Assembly: GCA_963820955.1 (NCBI GenBank)
Contig: CAWGCA010000053.1
Span: 20,445-84,444, forward strand
DNA from: CAWGCA01 sp963820955
Lineage (GTDB): Bacteria; Pseudomonadota; Gammaproteobacteria; Chromatiales; Chromatiaceae
DNA: 64,000 bases
Direction of reading: 5' to 3'
The notes beneath the pieces are model-generated. The model was not told the DNA's origin. It saw only the letters and a program-made list of their open reading frames with translations, and made no database searches. This document shows positions 1-7,660 of the stretch, piece after piece (within the stretch, counting starts at the first letter, position 1; each line of letters begins with the position of its first letter). The position numbers and the translations under genes are program-made.

Positions 1-63
1 GCGAAAGCGCTAAAAACAGACAGCAGGGAATCTTTTTCTAATCCTCGATGAAAATCCCTTGCG

Positions 64-216
64 TTACGTTTGCTGGGGCGCTTCCACAATCTGCAGGTAG
101 ACCTTTAGCATATGCTGCTCCGTCAATGTCCCCGCTTTTTTTATTCTCTTAATCTGCTTTCGATAGTATTCCATTTTTGCCTTACGAAGGCTGGCTATAT
201 CCTGGTATGAAGACAT
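64..216 (-). CDS. Small hypothetical protein, 50 aa
   Basis: This is a short leftward frame with ATG at 214-216, a purine-rich ribosome binding site (GGGAGCAGG) just upstream and a TAA stop at 64-66. The predicted 50-residue product is basic and hydrophilic: it starts MSSYQDIASLRKAKMEYYRK and continues with a Lys/Arg-rich helical stretch. There is no signal peptide, Cys pair or recognisable domain. The well-placed RBS and the regular amphipathic composition suggest it is translated. I do not recognise the family, so the function is unknown. Confidence 0.45.
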   Translation of the reverse strand: MSSYQDIASLRKAKMEYYRKQIKRIKKAGTLTEQHMLKVYLQIVEAPQQT

Positions 217-417
217 TAACCTGCTCCCTTTTTATAAACGGTGAGCCTAACTATAGACTTGGCGGCGGCTCCCGGCTGTGAACGAGGTTCCAATTAAGAA
301 AACCCTGTAACATTCTGATTTACCTCTTTCAGACCGGGACATCCCATCATATTCATAGCCTGCAGCGCCCCATCGATGCCACTTGCCAAGGCTGTAAATC
401 TCTGTCATATACGGCAT

Positions 418-1722
418 ATGTCAATGGCCCATGCTGACTCTCGAACTTCCTTGGACTGGCTGGCACTGGACCGGGCCCATGTCTGGCACCCCTACAGTGC
501 GATCGGTGCCGATCTGCCGGTCTATCCCATCATCTCCGCCAGCGGCGTGAGACTGAAACTGGCTGACGGGCGGGAACTGATCGACGGCATGTCTTCCTGG
601 TGGTGCGCCATCCACGGCTATAACCACCCTCAGATGAATCGGGCGCTGGAGTCTCAACTCAGGGATATGGCCCATGTCATGTTCGGTGGTCTCACCCACC
701 GGCCTGCCATCGAGCTGGCGCAGGAACTGGTAACGCTTACCCCCGCCCCCCTGCAGTCGGTGTTCTTCGCCGACTCCGGCTCGGTATCGGTGGAAGTGGC
801 CCTGAAGATGGCCATCCAGTATTGGCATGCCAGAAATCAGGCCGACAAACAGCGATTCCTCACCATCCGGGGCGGCTATCACGGCGACACCTTTGGCGCC
901 ATGTCCGTTTGTGACCCGATAACCGGCATGCACGGCCTGTTCTCCACCGTATTGGCAAAACAGTACTTCGTAGCCTCACCGAAATGCCGCTACGGGGAGC
1001 CCTGTTCTGACAGTGATATTGCGCCGCTGGAACAACAACTGGCCGCAGAGCACCGACGGATAGCGGCGGTTATCATGGAGCCCATCGTCCAGGGCGCGGG
1101 AGGAATGAGATTCTATTCGGCGGCCTATCTGCAACGAGTGAGAGAGCTGTGCGATCGCTATGAGGTGTTGCTGATCCTGGATGAAATCGCTACCGGCTTC
1201 GGCCGCACCGGCCGGCTGTTTGCCTGCGAGCACGCGGATATTTCCCCCGACATAATGTGTCTGGGCAAGGCCCTCACCGGTGGCTACCTGACCCTGGCCG
1301 CGACCCTCACTACACGGCAGGTCAGCGAAACCATCGCCCAGGGGGACCCGGGACTGTTTATGCACGGCCCGACCTTCATGGCCAATCCCCTGGCCTGCGC
1401 GGCCGGTCTGGCCAGCCTGCAGTTGTTAACCGAATCCCCCTGGCAGCAGCGCGTCAGCCGTATCGAACAGGCGCTTCGTACCGGACTCGAACCCTGCGCA
1501 GAGTTCCGACAGGTTGAAGAGGTTCGGGTATTGGGCGCCATCGGCGTCGCGGAGTTGAAACAGCCAGTGGACATGAAGTCCATTCAGCCCCGGTTTGTCG
1601 AGGCCGGGGTATGGGTACGTCCCTTTGGGCGGCTAGTCTATCTGATGCCGCCCTACATTATCGAGCCGCCGGATCTGAAAACGCTGACGGATGCGGTGAC
1701 CCGCATCGTCGCGACACTGTGA
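418..1722 (+). CDS. bioA: Adenosylmethionine-8-amino-7-oxononanoate aminotransferase (DAPA synthase)
   Basis: This PLP enzyme of biotin synthesis transfers the amino group of S-adenosylmethionine to 7-keto-8-aminopelargonate, giving 7,8-diaminopelargonate in the cytosol. Class-III aminotransferase landmarks run in order: the HVWHPY start motif, GMSSWWCAIHGYNHP, the FFADSGSVSVEVALKMA cofactor region, GGYHGDTFGAMSV, the LILDEIATGFGRTG Asp motif, and LGKALTGG with the Schiff-base lysine near residue 284. The length fits the family. An in-frame ATG exists at 376, but homologues begin only about 20 residues before HPY, so 418 or 424 is preferred. Neither has a strong Shine-Dalgarno. The stop overlaps the GTG of the next gene by four bases, so the two are translationally coupled. 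Other bio genes are not in this window. Confidence 0.95.
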   Translation: MSMAHADSRTSLDWLALDRAHVWHPYSAIGADLPVYPIISASGVRLKLADGRELIDGMSSWWCAIHGYNHPQMNRALESQLRDMAHVMFGGLTHRPAIELAQELVTLTPAPLQSVFFADSGSVSVEVALKMAIQYWHARNQADKQRFLTIRGGYHGDTFGAMSVCDPITGMHGLFSTVLAKQYFVASPKCRYGEPCSDSDIAPLEQQLAAEHRRIAAVIMEPIVQGAGGMRFYSAAYLQRVRELCDRYEVLLILDEIATGFGRTGRLFACEHADISPDIMCLGKALTGGYLTLAATLTTRQVSETIAQGDPGLFMHGPTFMANPLACAAGLASLQLLTESPWQQRVSRIEQALRTGLEPCAEFRQVEEVRVLGAIGVAELKQPVDMKSIQPRFVEAGVWVRPFGRLVYLMPPYIIEPPDLKTLTDAVTRIVATL

Positions 1723-2963
1723 CCAGGAATACCCTCGCCCTGCACTACGGCTGGATCATCGTATTCGCCGGGATGCTGGCTATATTCGCCGCCCTTGGCC
1801 TGGGCAGGTTCGCGCTGGGCATGCTGCTTCCCTCCATGGGATCAGGACTGCCCCTGAGTTATGACCAGATGGGCTATGTCAGTACCGGAAATTTCGTGGG
1901 CTATCTGTTGGCGGTATTGATCTCGGGTCATGGCGTCAGGCGGCTCGGGTCCCGCCGTATCATCATCGCTGGACTGCTGCTGTCGGGCTGCTCGATGCTG
2001 CTGGTAGGCACGGTGGACAGTTTTCCGGCTGTACTCTTTCTCTATTTCCTCACCGGCATTGGCAGTGGTGCAACCAACATCCCCATCATGGGCCTGGTCT
2101 CCCACTGGTTCTATGGCAACAAGCGGGGAAAGGCGGCCGGTCTCATGGTCATAGGCAGCGGTTTTGCCATCATGTTCAGCGGCCTCCTTATTCCATCCAT
2201 AAACCTCTATTTCGGGGATCAGGGTTGGCGGATCAGCTGGTGGATACTGGGGCTGATCACCCTCGTCATCACTCTTATCTGTGCCCTGCTGCTGAAAGAT
2301 GAGCCTTCGGAACTGGGACTTTCACCGGTCGGAAAGGCACCGCCTCCCCGCGGGCAGGGGCCCGAAGCCGGTGGTAGGCTTCATCTTGACTCCGGGCCCC
2401 TGCTGCACCTGGGGCTGATCTACTTCCTGTTCGGCTTCACCTACGTCATCTTCGCCACCTTCATCGTGACCACGCTGGTGGCAGAACACGGAATGTCGGA
2501 GAGCAGTGCCGGCAGGGTATGGTTTTGGGTCGGTGCCTTCAGCCTGTTTTCAGGCCCGGCGTTCGGCGCCCTGTCAGACCGCTTTGGACGAGCCAATGGA
2601 CTGATGCTGGTGTTCGCCCTGCAGGGAACTGCCTATCTGCTGATCGCGCTGCCCCTGTCCCTGGAATTCGTCTATCTTTCAATCCTGCTGTTTGGCATCT
2701 GTGCCTGGAGCATTCCCTCTATCATGGCCGCTGCGGTGGGTGATTATCTCGGGCCGTCCCGGGCCGCTGCTGCTTTCGGCACCATCACCCTGTTCTTTGC
2801 CGTTGGACAGATTACCGGACCTGCGCTGGCGGGCCTGATGGCCGAACGGAGCGGCAGCTTCACATCCGCCTATTTGCTGGCAACCGCGCTCGCGGCCTTA
2901 GCAATGCTGCTGACCAGGGCGCTGAAATCGGTGCGCGGGGCGCACCCTGCCAGCCCCCGCTAA
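1719..2963 (+). CDS. MFS transporter, YbfB/YjiJ-like
   Basis: This is a 12-helix major facilitator permease of about 414 residues. GTG at 1719 is chosen because it overlaps the bioA stop (GTGA) and starts just before the first membrane helix (LHYGWIIVFAGMLAIFAALG). The GLGRFALGMLLPSM segment and the following GYVSTGNFVGYL stretch resemble the YbfB/YjiJ branch of the superfamily. A second MFS half starts at about residue 225, after a Pro/Gly-rich cytoplasmic loop. The substrate cannot be read from the sequence. Coupling to bioA makes a biotin-related or precursor transport role possible, but that is inference only. Confidence 0.85.
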   Translation: MTRNTLALHYGWIIVFAGMLAIFAALGLGRFALGMLLPSMGSGLPLSYDQMGYVSTGNFVGYLLAVLISGHGVRRLGSRRIIIAGLLLSGCSMLLVGTVDSFPAVLFLYFLTGIGSGATNIPIMGLVSHWFYGNKRGKAAGLMVIGSGFAIMFSGLLIPSINLYFGDQGWRISWWILGLITLVITLICALLLKDEPSELGLSPVGKAPPPRGQGPEAGGRLHLDSGPLLHLGLIYFLFGFTYVIFATFIVTTLVAEHGMSESSAGRVWFWVGAFSLFSGPAFGALSDRFGRANGLMLVFALQGTAYLLIALPLSLEFVYLSILLFGICAWSIPSIMAAAVGDYLGPSRAAAAFGTITLFFAVGQITGPALAGLMAERSGSFTSAYLLATALAALAMLLTRALKSVRGAHPASPR

Positions 2964-2999
2964 CTGCACTCTCGGTACGAAACGGTTGATGTCGGTGCT

Positions 3000-4337
3000 T
3001 CAACCTGTCCCGCCACCGCCCCTGGGCAAGTGTACACAGACCTCGAGGCCGCCCAGTTGTGACGAACGACCGAACTGCATCTCGCCACCGTAAAGTTTGA
3101 CGATATCCTTGGCGATCGCCAGTCCCAGGCCGTGACCTTCAACGGTCTCGTCCAGGCGGGTGCCACGTCGGGTCATCCGCTCCAGCTCCTGGTCCGACAG
3201 CCCGCTGCCGTCATCCTCCACCCTGACCTGGATCTCGCTGTTCGCCGAAACGATGCAACGCACGTTTGAGGCAGCCCACTTACAGGCGTTATCCAGCAGA
3301 TTTCCCAGCAGTTCCAGCATATCCTCCCGGTCGCCGAAGGCCGAGACCCCGGCTTCGACCTGGGCATCGATGTCCAAGTTACGCTCCCGGTGCACCTGCT
3401 GCAGCGCCCCGATCAGATCCGGTAGTTCGGATGCCGGATCGAAGCGCTGCCCGGACAGTCCCTTGCCCGCTAGGCGAGCCCGTTTCAGCTCCCTTTCCAT
3501 CAGCTGCCGAATACGCTCCGCCTGGGCCCGAGCCTGCTGCCTCGGGGGGCCGGCATCTGAAGATTGGCCGTCCAGATACTGGGTCAGCAGATTGAGCGGG
3601 CTCTTCAGGGCATGGGCGAGATTACCCAGGGCGTTGCGGGAGCGTTCCAATCGCTGAGACAAAAGCCCCAGCAGATGGTTGAATTCCTGAACCAGGGGCA
3701 GAATCTCCGTCGGCACCTGCTCCGAGAGTCTGATGGTTTCACCCTGCTCTAGGCGCCGGATATCCTCACGCACCGGCTCCAAACGTCGGAAGGAACGCCT
3801 GACCAGCAGGCGCTGCACCGCCAGCAGGCTCAACAGACCGGCCAGCGCCAACAGTGCAAAATCACGCTTGAAGCGGTTTCTCCGCTCCTGCAGCGGGGTC
3901 AGATCCTCTGCCACCGCCAGAGTAAGTCCCCGCCCCTGCTTGCGAAACCCCTTGATCAGAACCAGCAACTGCTGTCCGACCGGCCCGGTGACCCGCATTC
4001 GCCGACGCTCCCCCGGTTGCAGCGGAGAAACCGGCAGGGACTGATCCCACAGGGAACGGGAACTGAGCTGACTGCCGTTATCCAGCAGGATCAGAAAATA
4101 GTGCCCCGAAAACGGCTGGCTATAAACCTGGCTCACTCGGTGACGACGCATCCGGGGACGATCTTCTGCGGGATTCAGGGCCCCAAGCAGGCTCTCCATG
4201 TCGTGTTCCAACCGGGAGGCGATGAAATCCTCCGTAAGCTCTCGCACCGACTGGTTACCCACCGTCCACAACAGACCCATCAGCACCACCAGGGAGATGA
4301 CCAGCCCCAGCTGCAGCCGCCGCTCCAGGGAGTTCAT
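3000..4337 (-). CDS. Sensor histidine kinase, PhoQ/QseC-like
   Basis: This is a 445-residue inner-membrane sensor kinase. The ATG at 4335-4337 overlaps the TGA of the response regulator gene (ATGA), which fixes the start. There is a membrane helix near residues 10-28, a periplasmic sensing region of about 120 residues, and a second helix near residues 155-172. A HAMP-like linker follows, then the H box NLAHALKSPLNLL with the phospho-accepting His near 242, the N box LLDNACKWA, and G boxes DDGSGLS and GHGLGLAIA. It is the last gene of the cytochrome b561/SHP/DHC operon, so it probably senses a condition relevant to that electron-transfer module. The ligand is unknown. Confidence 0.9.
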   Translation of the reverse strand: MNSLERRLQLGLVISLVVLMGLLWTVGNQSVRELTEDFIASRLEHDMESLLGALNPAEDRPRMRRHRVSQVYSQPFSGHYFLILLDNGSQLSSRSLWDQSLPVSPLQPGERRRMRVTGPVGQQLLVLIKGFRKQGRGLTLAVAEDLTPLQERRNRFKRDFALLALAGLLSLLAVQRLLVRRSFRRLEPVREDIRRLEQGETIRLSEQVPTEILPLVQEFNHLLGLLSQRLERSRNALGNLAHALKSPLNLLTQYLDGQSSDAGPPRQQARAQAERIRQLMERELKRARLAGKGLSGQRFDPASELPDLIGALQQVHRERNLDIDAQVEAGVSAFGDREDMLELLGNLLDNACKWAASNVRCIVSANSEIQVRVEDDGSGLSDQELERMTRRGTRLDETVEGHGLGLAIAKDIVKLYGGEMQFGRSSQLGGLEVCVHLPRGGGGTG

Positions 4338-5005
4338 TCCTTCGCCGCCACAAATAGGTACCCCTGTCCGCGACGGGTCTCTATACAACCCTTGCCGAGC
4401 TTATCCCGCAGACGGCGCACATAGACCTCGATCAGGTTGCTGTCGCGATCGAAATCCTGCTCATACACATGCTCGGTAAGCCGGGTCTTGGAGAGGATTC
4501 TGCCGGGATTGAGCATGAAATAACGCAACAGCCGGAATTCGGTACCTGTAAGGTCCAGCAGCTCGCCGCCGGGCAACCGCACCTGCTGCCGCTCCTCGTC
4601 CAGTTCCAATCCGCCAGCCCCCAGCAGCGGGCCGGGCATGTCGTGGCTGCGACGCATCAGGGCCTGAATCCGGGCCACCAGTTCCTCCGCATGGAACGGC
4701 TTACCCAGGTAATCGTCGGCACCGGTCTTGAAGCCATCCACCCGTTCATGCCAAGCATCCCGGGCGGTTAGGATAATCACCGGCACCCGGTTCCCCTGGC
4801 CCCGCCAGTTGCTAAGCACCTCGAGCCCCGGCCGCTGGGGCAACCCCAGATCAAGGACGACGACGTCGTAGGGCTCTACCTCTCCGAGATATTGCGCATC
4901 CACTCCATTGACGGCCAGATCCACGGCAAAGCCCTGCCGTTCCAGCTCCTTCTGCAGCGATCCGGCCAGCAGATGATCGTCCTCCACCAGCAACAGCCGC
5001 ACCAA
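4334..5005 (-). CDS. OmpR/PhoP-family response regulator
   Basis: The N-terminal receiver domain carries the acidic pair ED near residues 8-9, the phospho-acceptor Asp at 52 in VVVLDLGLP and the conserved Lys in DDYLGKPF. A C-terminal winged helix of the OmpR type (GTEFRLLRYFMLNPGRILSK, then VYVRRLRDKLG) binds DNA. The 223-residue length is typical. The first possible codon is TTG at 5003-5005, directly after the TGA of the upstream PepSY gene. The next codon is GTG, so the start is TTG or GTG; either implies coupled translation. Its partner kinase follows with a 4-base overlap. Likely targets include its own operon, by inference. Confidence 0.93.
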   Translation of the reverse strand: MVRLLLVEDDHLLAGSLQKELERQGFAVDLAVNGVDAQYLGEVEPYDVVVLDLGLPQRPGLEVLSNWRGQGNRVPVIILTARDAWHERVDGFKTGADDYLGKPFHAEELVARIQALMRRSHDMPGPLLGAGGLELDEERQQVRLPGGELLDLTGTEFRLLRYFMLNPGRILSKTRLTEHVYEQDFDRDSNLIEVYVRRLRDKLGKGCIETRRGQGYLFVAAKE

Positions 5006-5308
5006 TCAATCCTCCCGTTCTGACTTCAAAAGCCTGCCGTTGACCGCGTCGATCTCCACTTCCCACACCTGGCCAGACGGACCCAGAATCTCGATTTCGT
5101 AGATATAACCATCGGATTCCCGCTCCAGTTCCACCTCCAGCACGCGGCCCGGATGCTGCCTGCCGACTATTTCCAGGATGGTCTCGAGGGGCAGGATCTG
5201 CCCCGTCTGTCGCAGGCGCCGCGCATCCATGTGATCGTCATCGGCGATTGCGCCGAACAGCACTGCCAGTAAAACAACCAATAGCGCAACGGGTCCCCAC
5301 CGCGTCAT
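5006..5308 (-). CDS. PepSY-domain periplasmic protein
   Basis: The ATG at 5306-5308 gives a 100-residue product with a signal peptide (MTRWGPVALLVVLLAVLFGAI) followed by an acidic DDDHMDARR stretch. One PepSY repeat then covers roughly residues 40-95, including ILEIVGRQHPGRVLEVELE, a YIYEIEIL strand and the terminal VEIDAVNGRLLKSERED. Small PepSY proteins often sit beside PhoPQ-type two-component genes and dihaem cytochrome genes, as here. The gene is squeezed between the DHC gene (4-base gap) and the response regulator (abutting). It probably works in the periplasm as a modulator or sensor accessory; this is family-based inference. Confidence 0.85.
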   Translation of the reverse strand: MTRWGPVALLVVLLAVLFGAIADDDHMDARRLRQTGQILPLETILEIVGRQHPGRVLEVELERESDGYIYEIEILGPSGQVWEVEIDAVNGRLLKSERED

Positions 5309-5312
5309 GCCC

Positions 5313-5891
5313 CTAGTCGTCCCAGCGGCCGTAACCGGGTATCCGGACCTGGTGCTCATCAAAAGAACCCTCCATGGCCCGAGTATGGCAGGCCTCGCAG
5401 TTGCTGAAAGATCCTACCTGGGGATTGTCCTGCACCATCCGCCGGGTGAGATCGTCATGCTCGCGCCGGAAAAAGCGAGTCTCGGTGATTCTGATTGGCC
5501 CTTGCCGGCCCTGCAAGGCAGCCAGGCTGCGATTGGCCACTCCGTCGCTGACCGCCCCAGCCGCATTTGCGCGCAGATAGTTGCCGATCTGGCGGGCATC
5601 CTCCGCTGGTAGTTCCGCATTCTCCCCGAAATGATCTTCAAGGCCGGACATCACCCGCTCCCAGGACTGGGCCGGAAGGAACCCGGGTTGATAGGGAAAG
5701 TGGCAGCTGCCGCACTCATCCACATACTGCTGCTGGAGCGCAGAAACGACCCCTGGTTTGGCATCCCGGGACCAGCGTTTGCGGTGATCATCATCATCGG
5801 AATCCTGGTCATCATCACTCAGGGCGAGACCCGCGCTGCCGAGCAGGGCCAGAGCCAACAGAATCAAAATTATTGTAGCCGTCTTATTCAT
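5313..5891 (-). CDS. dhc: Dihaem cytochrome c (DHC)
   Basis: This 192-residue exported protein has a signal peptide (residues 1-24), an unusual acidic run (DDDQDSDDDDH, about 26-36) and two c-type haem sites, CGSCH at 60-64 and CEACH at 165-169. The spacing and the C-terminal QVRIPGYGRWDD match the DHC family. DHC partners the oxygen-binding cytochrome SHP and a membrane cytochrome b561, all encoded here in the order b561, SHP, DHC. The family picture is electron flow from the quinone pool via b561 to DHC and on to SHP in the periplasm. The gene for PepSY follows after only four bases. Confidence 0.92.
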   Translation of the reverse strand: MNKTATIILILLALALLGSAGLALSDDDQDSDDDDHRKRWSRDAKPGVVSALQQQYVDECGSCHFPYQPGFLPAQSWERVMSGLEDHFGENAELPAEDARQIGNYLRANAAGAVSDGVANRSLAALQGRQGPIRITETRFFRREHDDLTRRMVQDNPQVGSFSNCEACHTRAMEGSFDEHQVRIPGYGRWDD

Positions 5892-5927
5892 TTCGGATCA
5901 TCCTATGTTTTAACGTTTATCGGGAAT

Positions 5928-6278
5928 TCAGCGACTGCGCAGAAACGCCAGCAGGTCTCCCTGCTCCCGGGGCGTGCACTCACGACCCAGGGTCCACTTG
6001 CAGTTTCGCTTGAACCATTTCGCAATCTTGCGGTTGTCTGTCAGCCGTTCCGGATTGACGGAGGGGGCCATTGGCGCGATGGGCTTGCCTGTCTTTGCAT
6101 GCTTGCCGCCCTGCCTCGGATCACTGGTATGGCAACTGGCACAGCGACGCTCCTGACCGCTGCCGGTGTCGACGAATGTACGGTTCCAGAACTCCTCACC
6201 CGCGGCAGCACTGAATCCGTCGGCCTGAGCCACCAGCGGCAGCAGAAAAATGCCGATCATTAGCGGTAATTTGATCAT
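5928..6278 (-). CDS. shp: SHP-type cytochrome c (DUF1924), oxygen-binding haem protein
   Basis: ATG at 6276-6278 yields a 116-residue precursor with a signal peptide ending near QADG and one haem motif, CASCH, at residues 46-50. The C-terminal region KWFKRNCKWTLGREC is the DUF1924/SHP signature. In Rhodobacter sphaeroides SHP an Asn supplies the labile sixth ligand, and the Asn in this RNC segment is the likely equivalent. Two non-haem Cys (in RNC and REC) can form the family disulfide. SHP is a high-spin cytochrome that binds oxygen and other small ligands; its physiological substrate is not settled. It lies between the b561 and DHC genes. Confidence 0.92.
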   Translation of the reverse strand: MIKLPLMIGIFLLPLVAQADGFSAAAGEEFWNRTFVDTGSGQERRCASCHTSDPRQGGKHAKTGKPIAPMAPSVNPERLTDNRKIAKWFKRNCKWTLGRECTPREQGDLLAFLRSR

Positions 6279-6292
6279 CTGTTTACACCTCC

Positions 6293-6856
6293 TCAAGACA
6301 ATTTGTGGCCGGTAATCATGGCCCGCACCAGATTTTCCTTATGCAGCAGGCTGCCGAGCAGCACGCCAGCAACGTGAACCAGGATCAGAAACAGGGTGAA
6401 ATTGGCAGCAAACTCATGCACCTCCTCCATCGCCTCCTTTCCCATGCCGACCAGCCCCGCCGCCCATCCCGCCAAGGGGCCGTATCCTTCTGCTCCATAG
6501 GCACCCAGTCCGGTCAGCGTGGTGAGCAAAAGACTGAACAACAGCAGCACAATCATGGCGCCACCGGCTGGATTGTGACCGATATAACGGCGGGCGTTGA
6601 GGCTTACCAATCCCTTGAGGTAGGCCATCACCTCCGACGGGCGACGGACAAAATCGGAAAAACGGGCGTAGCGCGGTCCGATAAATCCCCAAATCAACCG
6701 AAACGCCAGCAGGCCCATCACCGTGTAACCGGCATAGACATGAAGGCTCATCCAGTCATCTTCGCTCAGATAGGCCAGGACAAAGGCGGTCACCAACCCC
6801 CAGTGAAACAGACGGACCAAAGGGTCCCAGACTTTGACATGCGTTTGGTCGCTCAT
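6293..6856 (-). CDS. Cytochrome b561, SHP/DHC-associated
   Basis: This 187-residue di-haem membrane cytochrome is the first gene of the leftward operon. It opens with VWDPLVRLFHWGLV, a hallmark of the prokaryotic b561/Ni-Fe hydrogenase b-subunit family. His residues suited to haem ligation are seen in LFHWG, SLHVYAGY, EEVHEF and LILVHVAG, distributed over four predicted membrane helices. It should pass electrons between quinol and the periplasmic DHC. The gap to the SHP gene is about 14 bases. The upstream 108-bp stretch to 6964 should hold the operon promoter, though I see no clear hexamers. Confidence 0.92.
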   Translation of the reverse strand: MSDQTHVKVWDPLVRLFHWGLVTAFVLAYLSEDDWMSLHVYAGYTVMGLLAFRLIWGFIGPRYARFSDFVRRPSEVMAYLKGLVSLNARRYIGHNPAGGAMIVLLLFSLLLTTLTGLGAYGAEGYGPLAGWAAGLVGMGKEAMEEVHEFAANFTLFLILVHVAGVLLGSLLHKENLVRAMITGHKLS

Positions 6857-6964
6857 TACCTCAACCTCTGCGATTGGAATTCAGTGCAGAGTCTAGAGGC
6901 GGAAGATGAATTCAACCTGAAAGGAGCAGAGCAAGGGCGAGGCGGGGACACCCAGCCGAATGGA

Positions 6965-7555
6965 CTAGTCTTTTTGCTCCAGTAGCGGCGGAAACTGCTG
7001 CAGGATGGCACCAACCGTATTTTCCACCGATTCGGTGATTTCCTGGGGGCTGCGTCCCTGCTCCACGTACGACTGCCCGGTACCGCGCCAGAACAGCCGC
7101 TTTTGTGCCGGGGTAAGAAAGTCGATGATCAGGGTACCCACCTCGTACTCGTAGATCTGTGTGGTGGAAAACCCTCCGCCCCAGGGAGCGTAAAGACCAT
7201 AGTAGGGATCACCCCAGTAACGGGAGTAAAAGTAATTGATGGTTTCAGCGCGCATCTTTTCGTCAATCGCCCCGAACCAGGCAACGAAAAAGTCGGGGCG
7301 GCCATCCTGCTTCTTCACCAATCCCTTCGACTCCAATGCCCTCTCCACGGCGGCAACCACCCGGTCCTTGAACAGGTCATTGTCGATGCGGATATCAGCA
7401 CTGGGAGGGGATGCCGGTTCGAGCCAGGCGTAGCTCTGCAACTGGCTGAAGTCGAAATCCAGCCGGTAGTCAGCGTCGACCCGAATGAGCGATCCACAGC
7501 CACTCAGCAGAAACAAGTTGAGCATCAGGGTCGGCAGCAGGGTTCGCAGTAACAT
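6965..7555 (-). CDS. DUF4136 lipoprotein
   Basis: ATG at 7553-7555 gives a 196-residue protein with a short type-II signal peptide and the lipobox LLSGC, so Cys20 should be lipidated. The mature region starts IRVDADYRLDFDFSQLQSYAWLEP, as in DUF4136 lipoproteins, and contains the family's paired segments VDRALE-like (VVAAVERALESKG) and GTLIIDFLTPAQKRLFWRGTG. An earlier in-frame start would place 17 unrelated residues before the signal peptide and is rejected. The molecular role of the family is unknown. It lies downstream of the pqi genes in the same direction after a 105-bp gap, but it is not PqiC. Confidence 0.85.
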   Translation of the reverse strand: MLLRTLLPTLMLNLFLLSGCGSLIRVDADYRLDFDFSQLQSYAWLEPASPPSADIRIDNDLFKDRVVAAVERALESKGLVKKQDGRPDFFVAWFGAIDEKMRAETINYFYSRYWGDPYYGLYAPWGGGFSTTQIYEYEVGTLIIDFLTPAQKRLFWRGTGQSYVEQGRSPQEITESVENTVGAILQQFPPLLEQKD

Positions 7556-7660
7556 CGTGTCCTCAAGCCCGGATAAACGATATGTTAAACAAAAGCCTGG
7601 ACCCACCCCACCAAACAGGCCAAACCACCCCGTGAAGCGTAACCTCGACCCCGTCTCACA

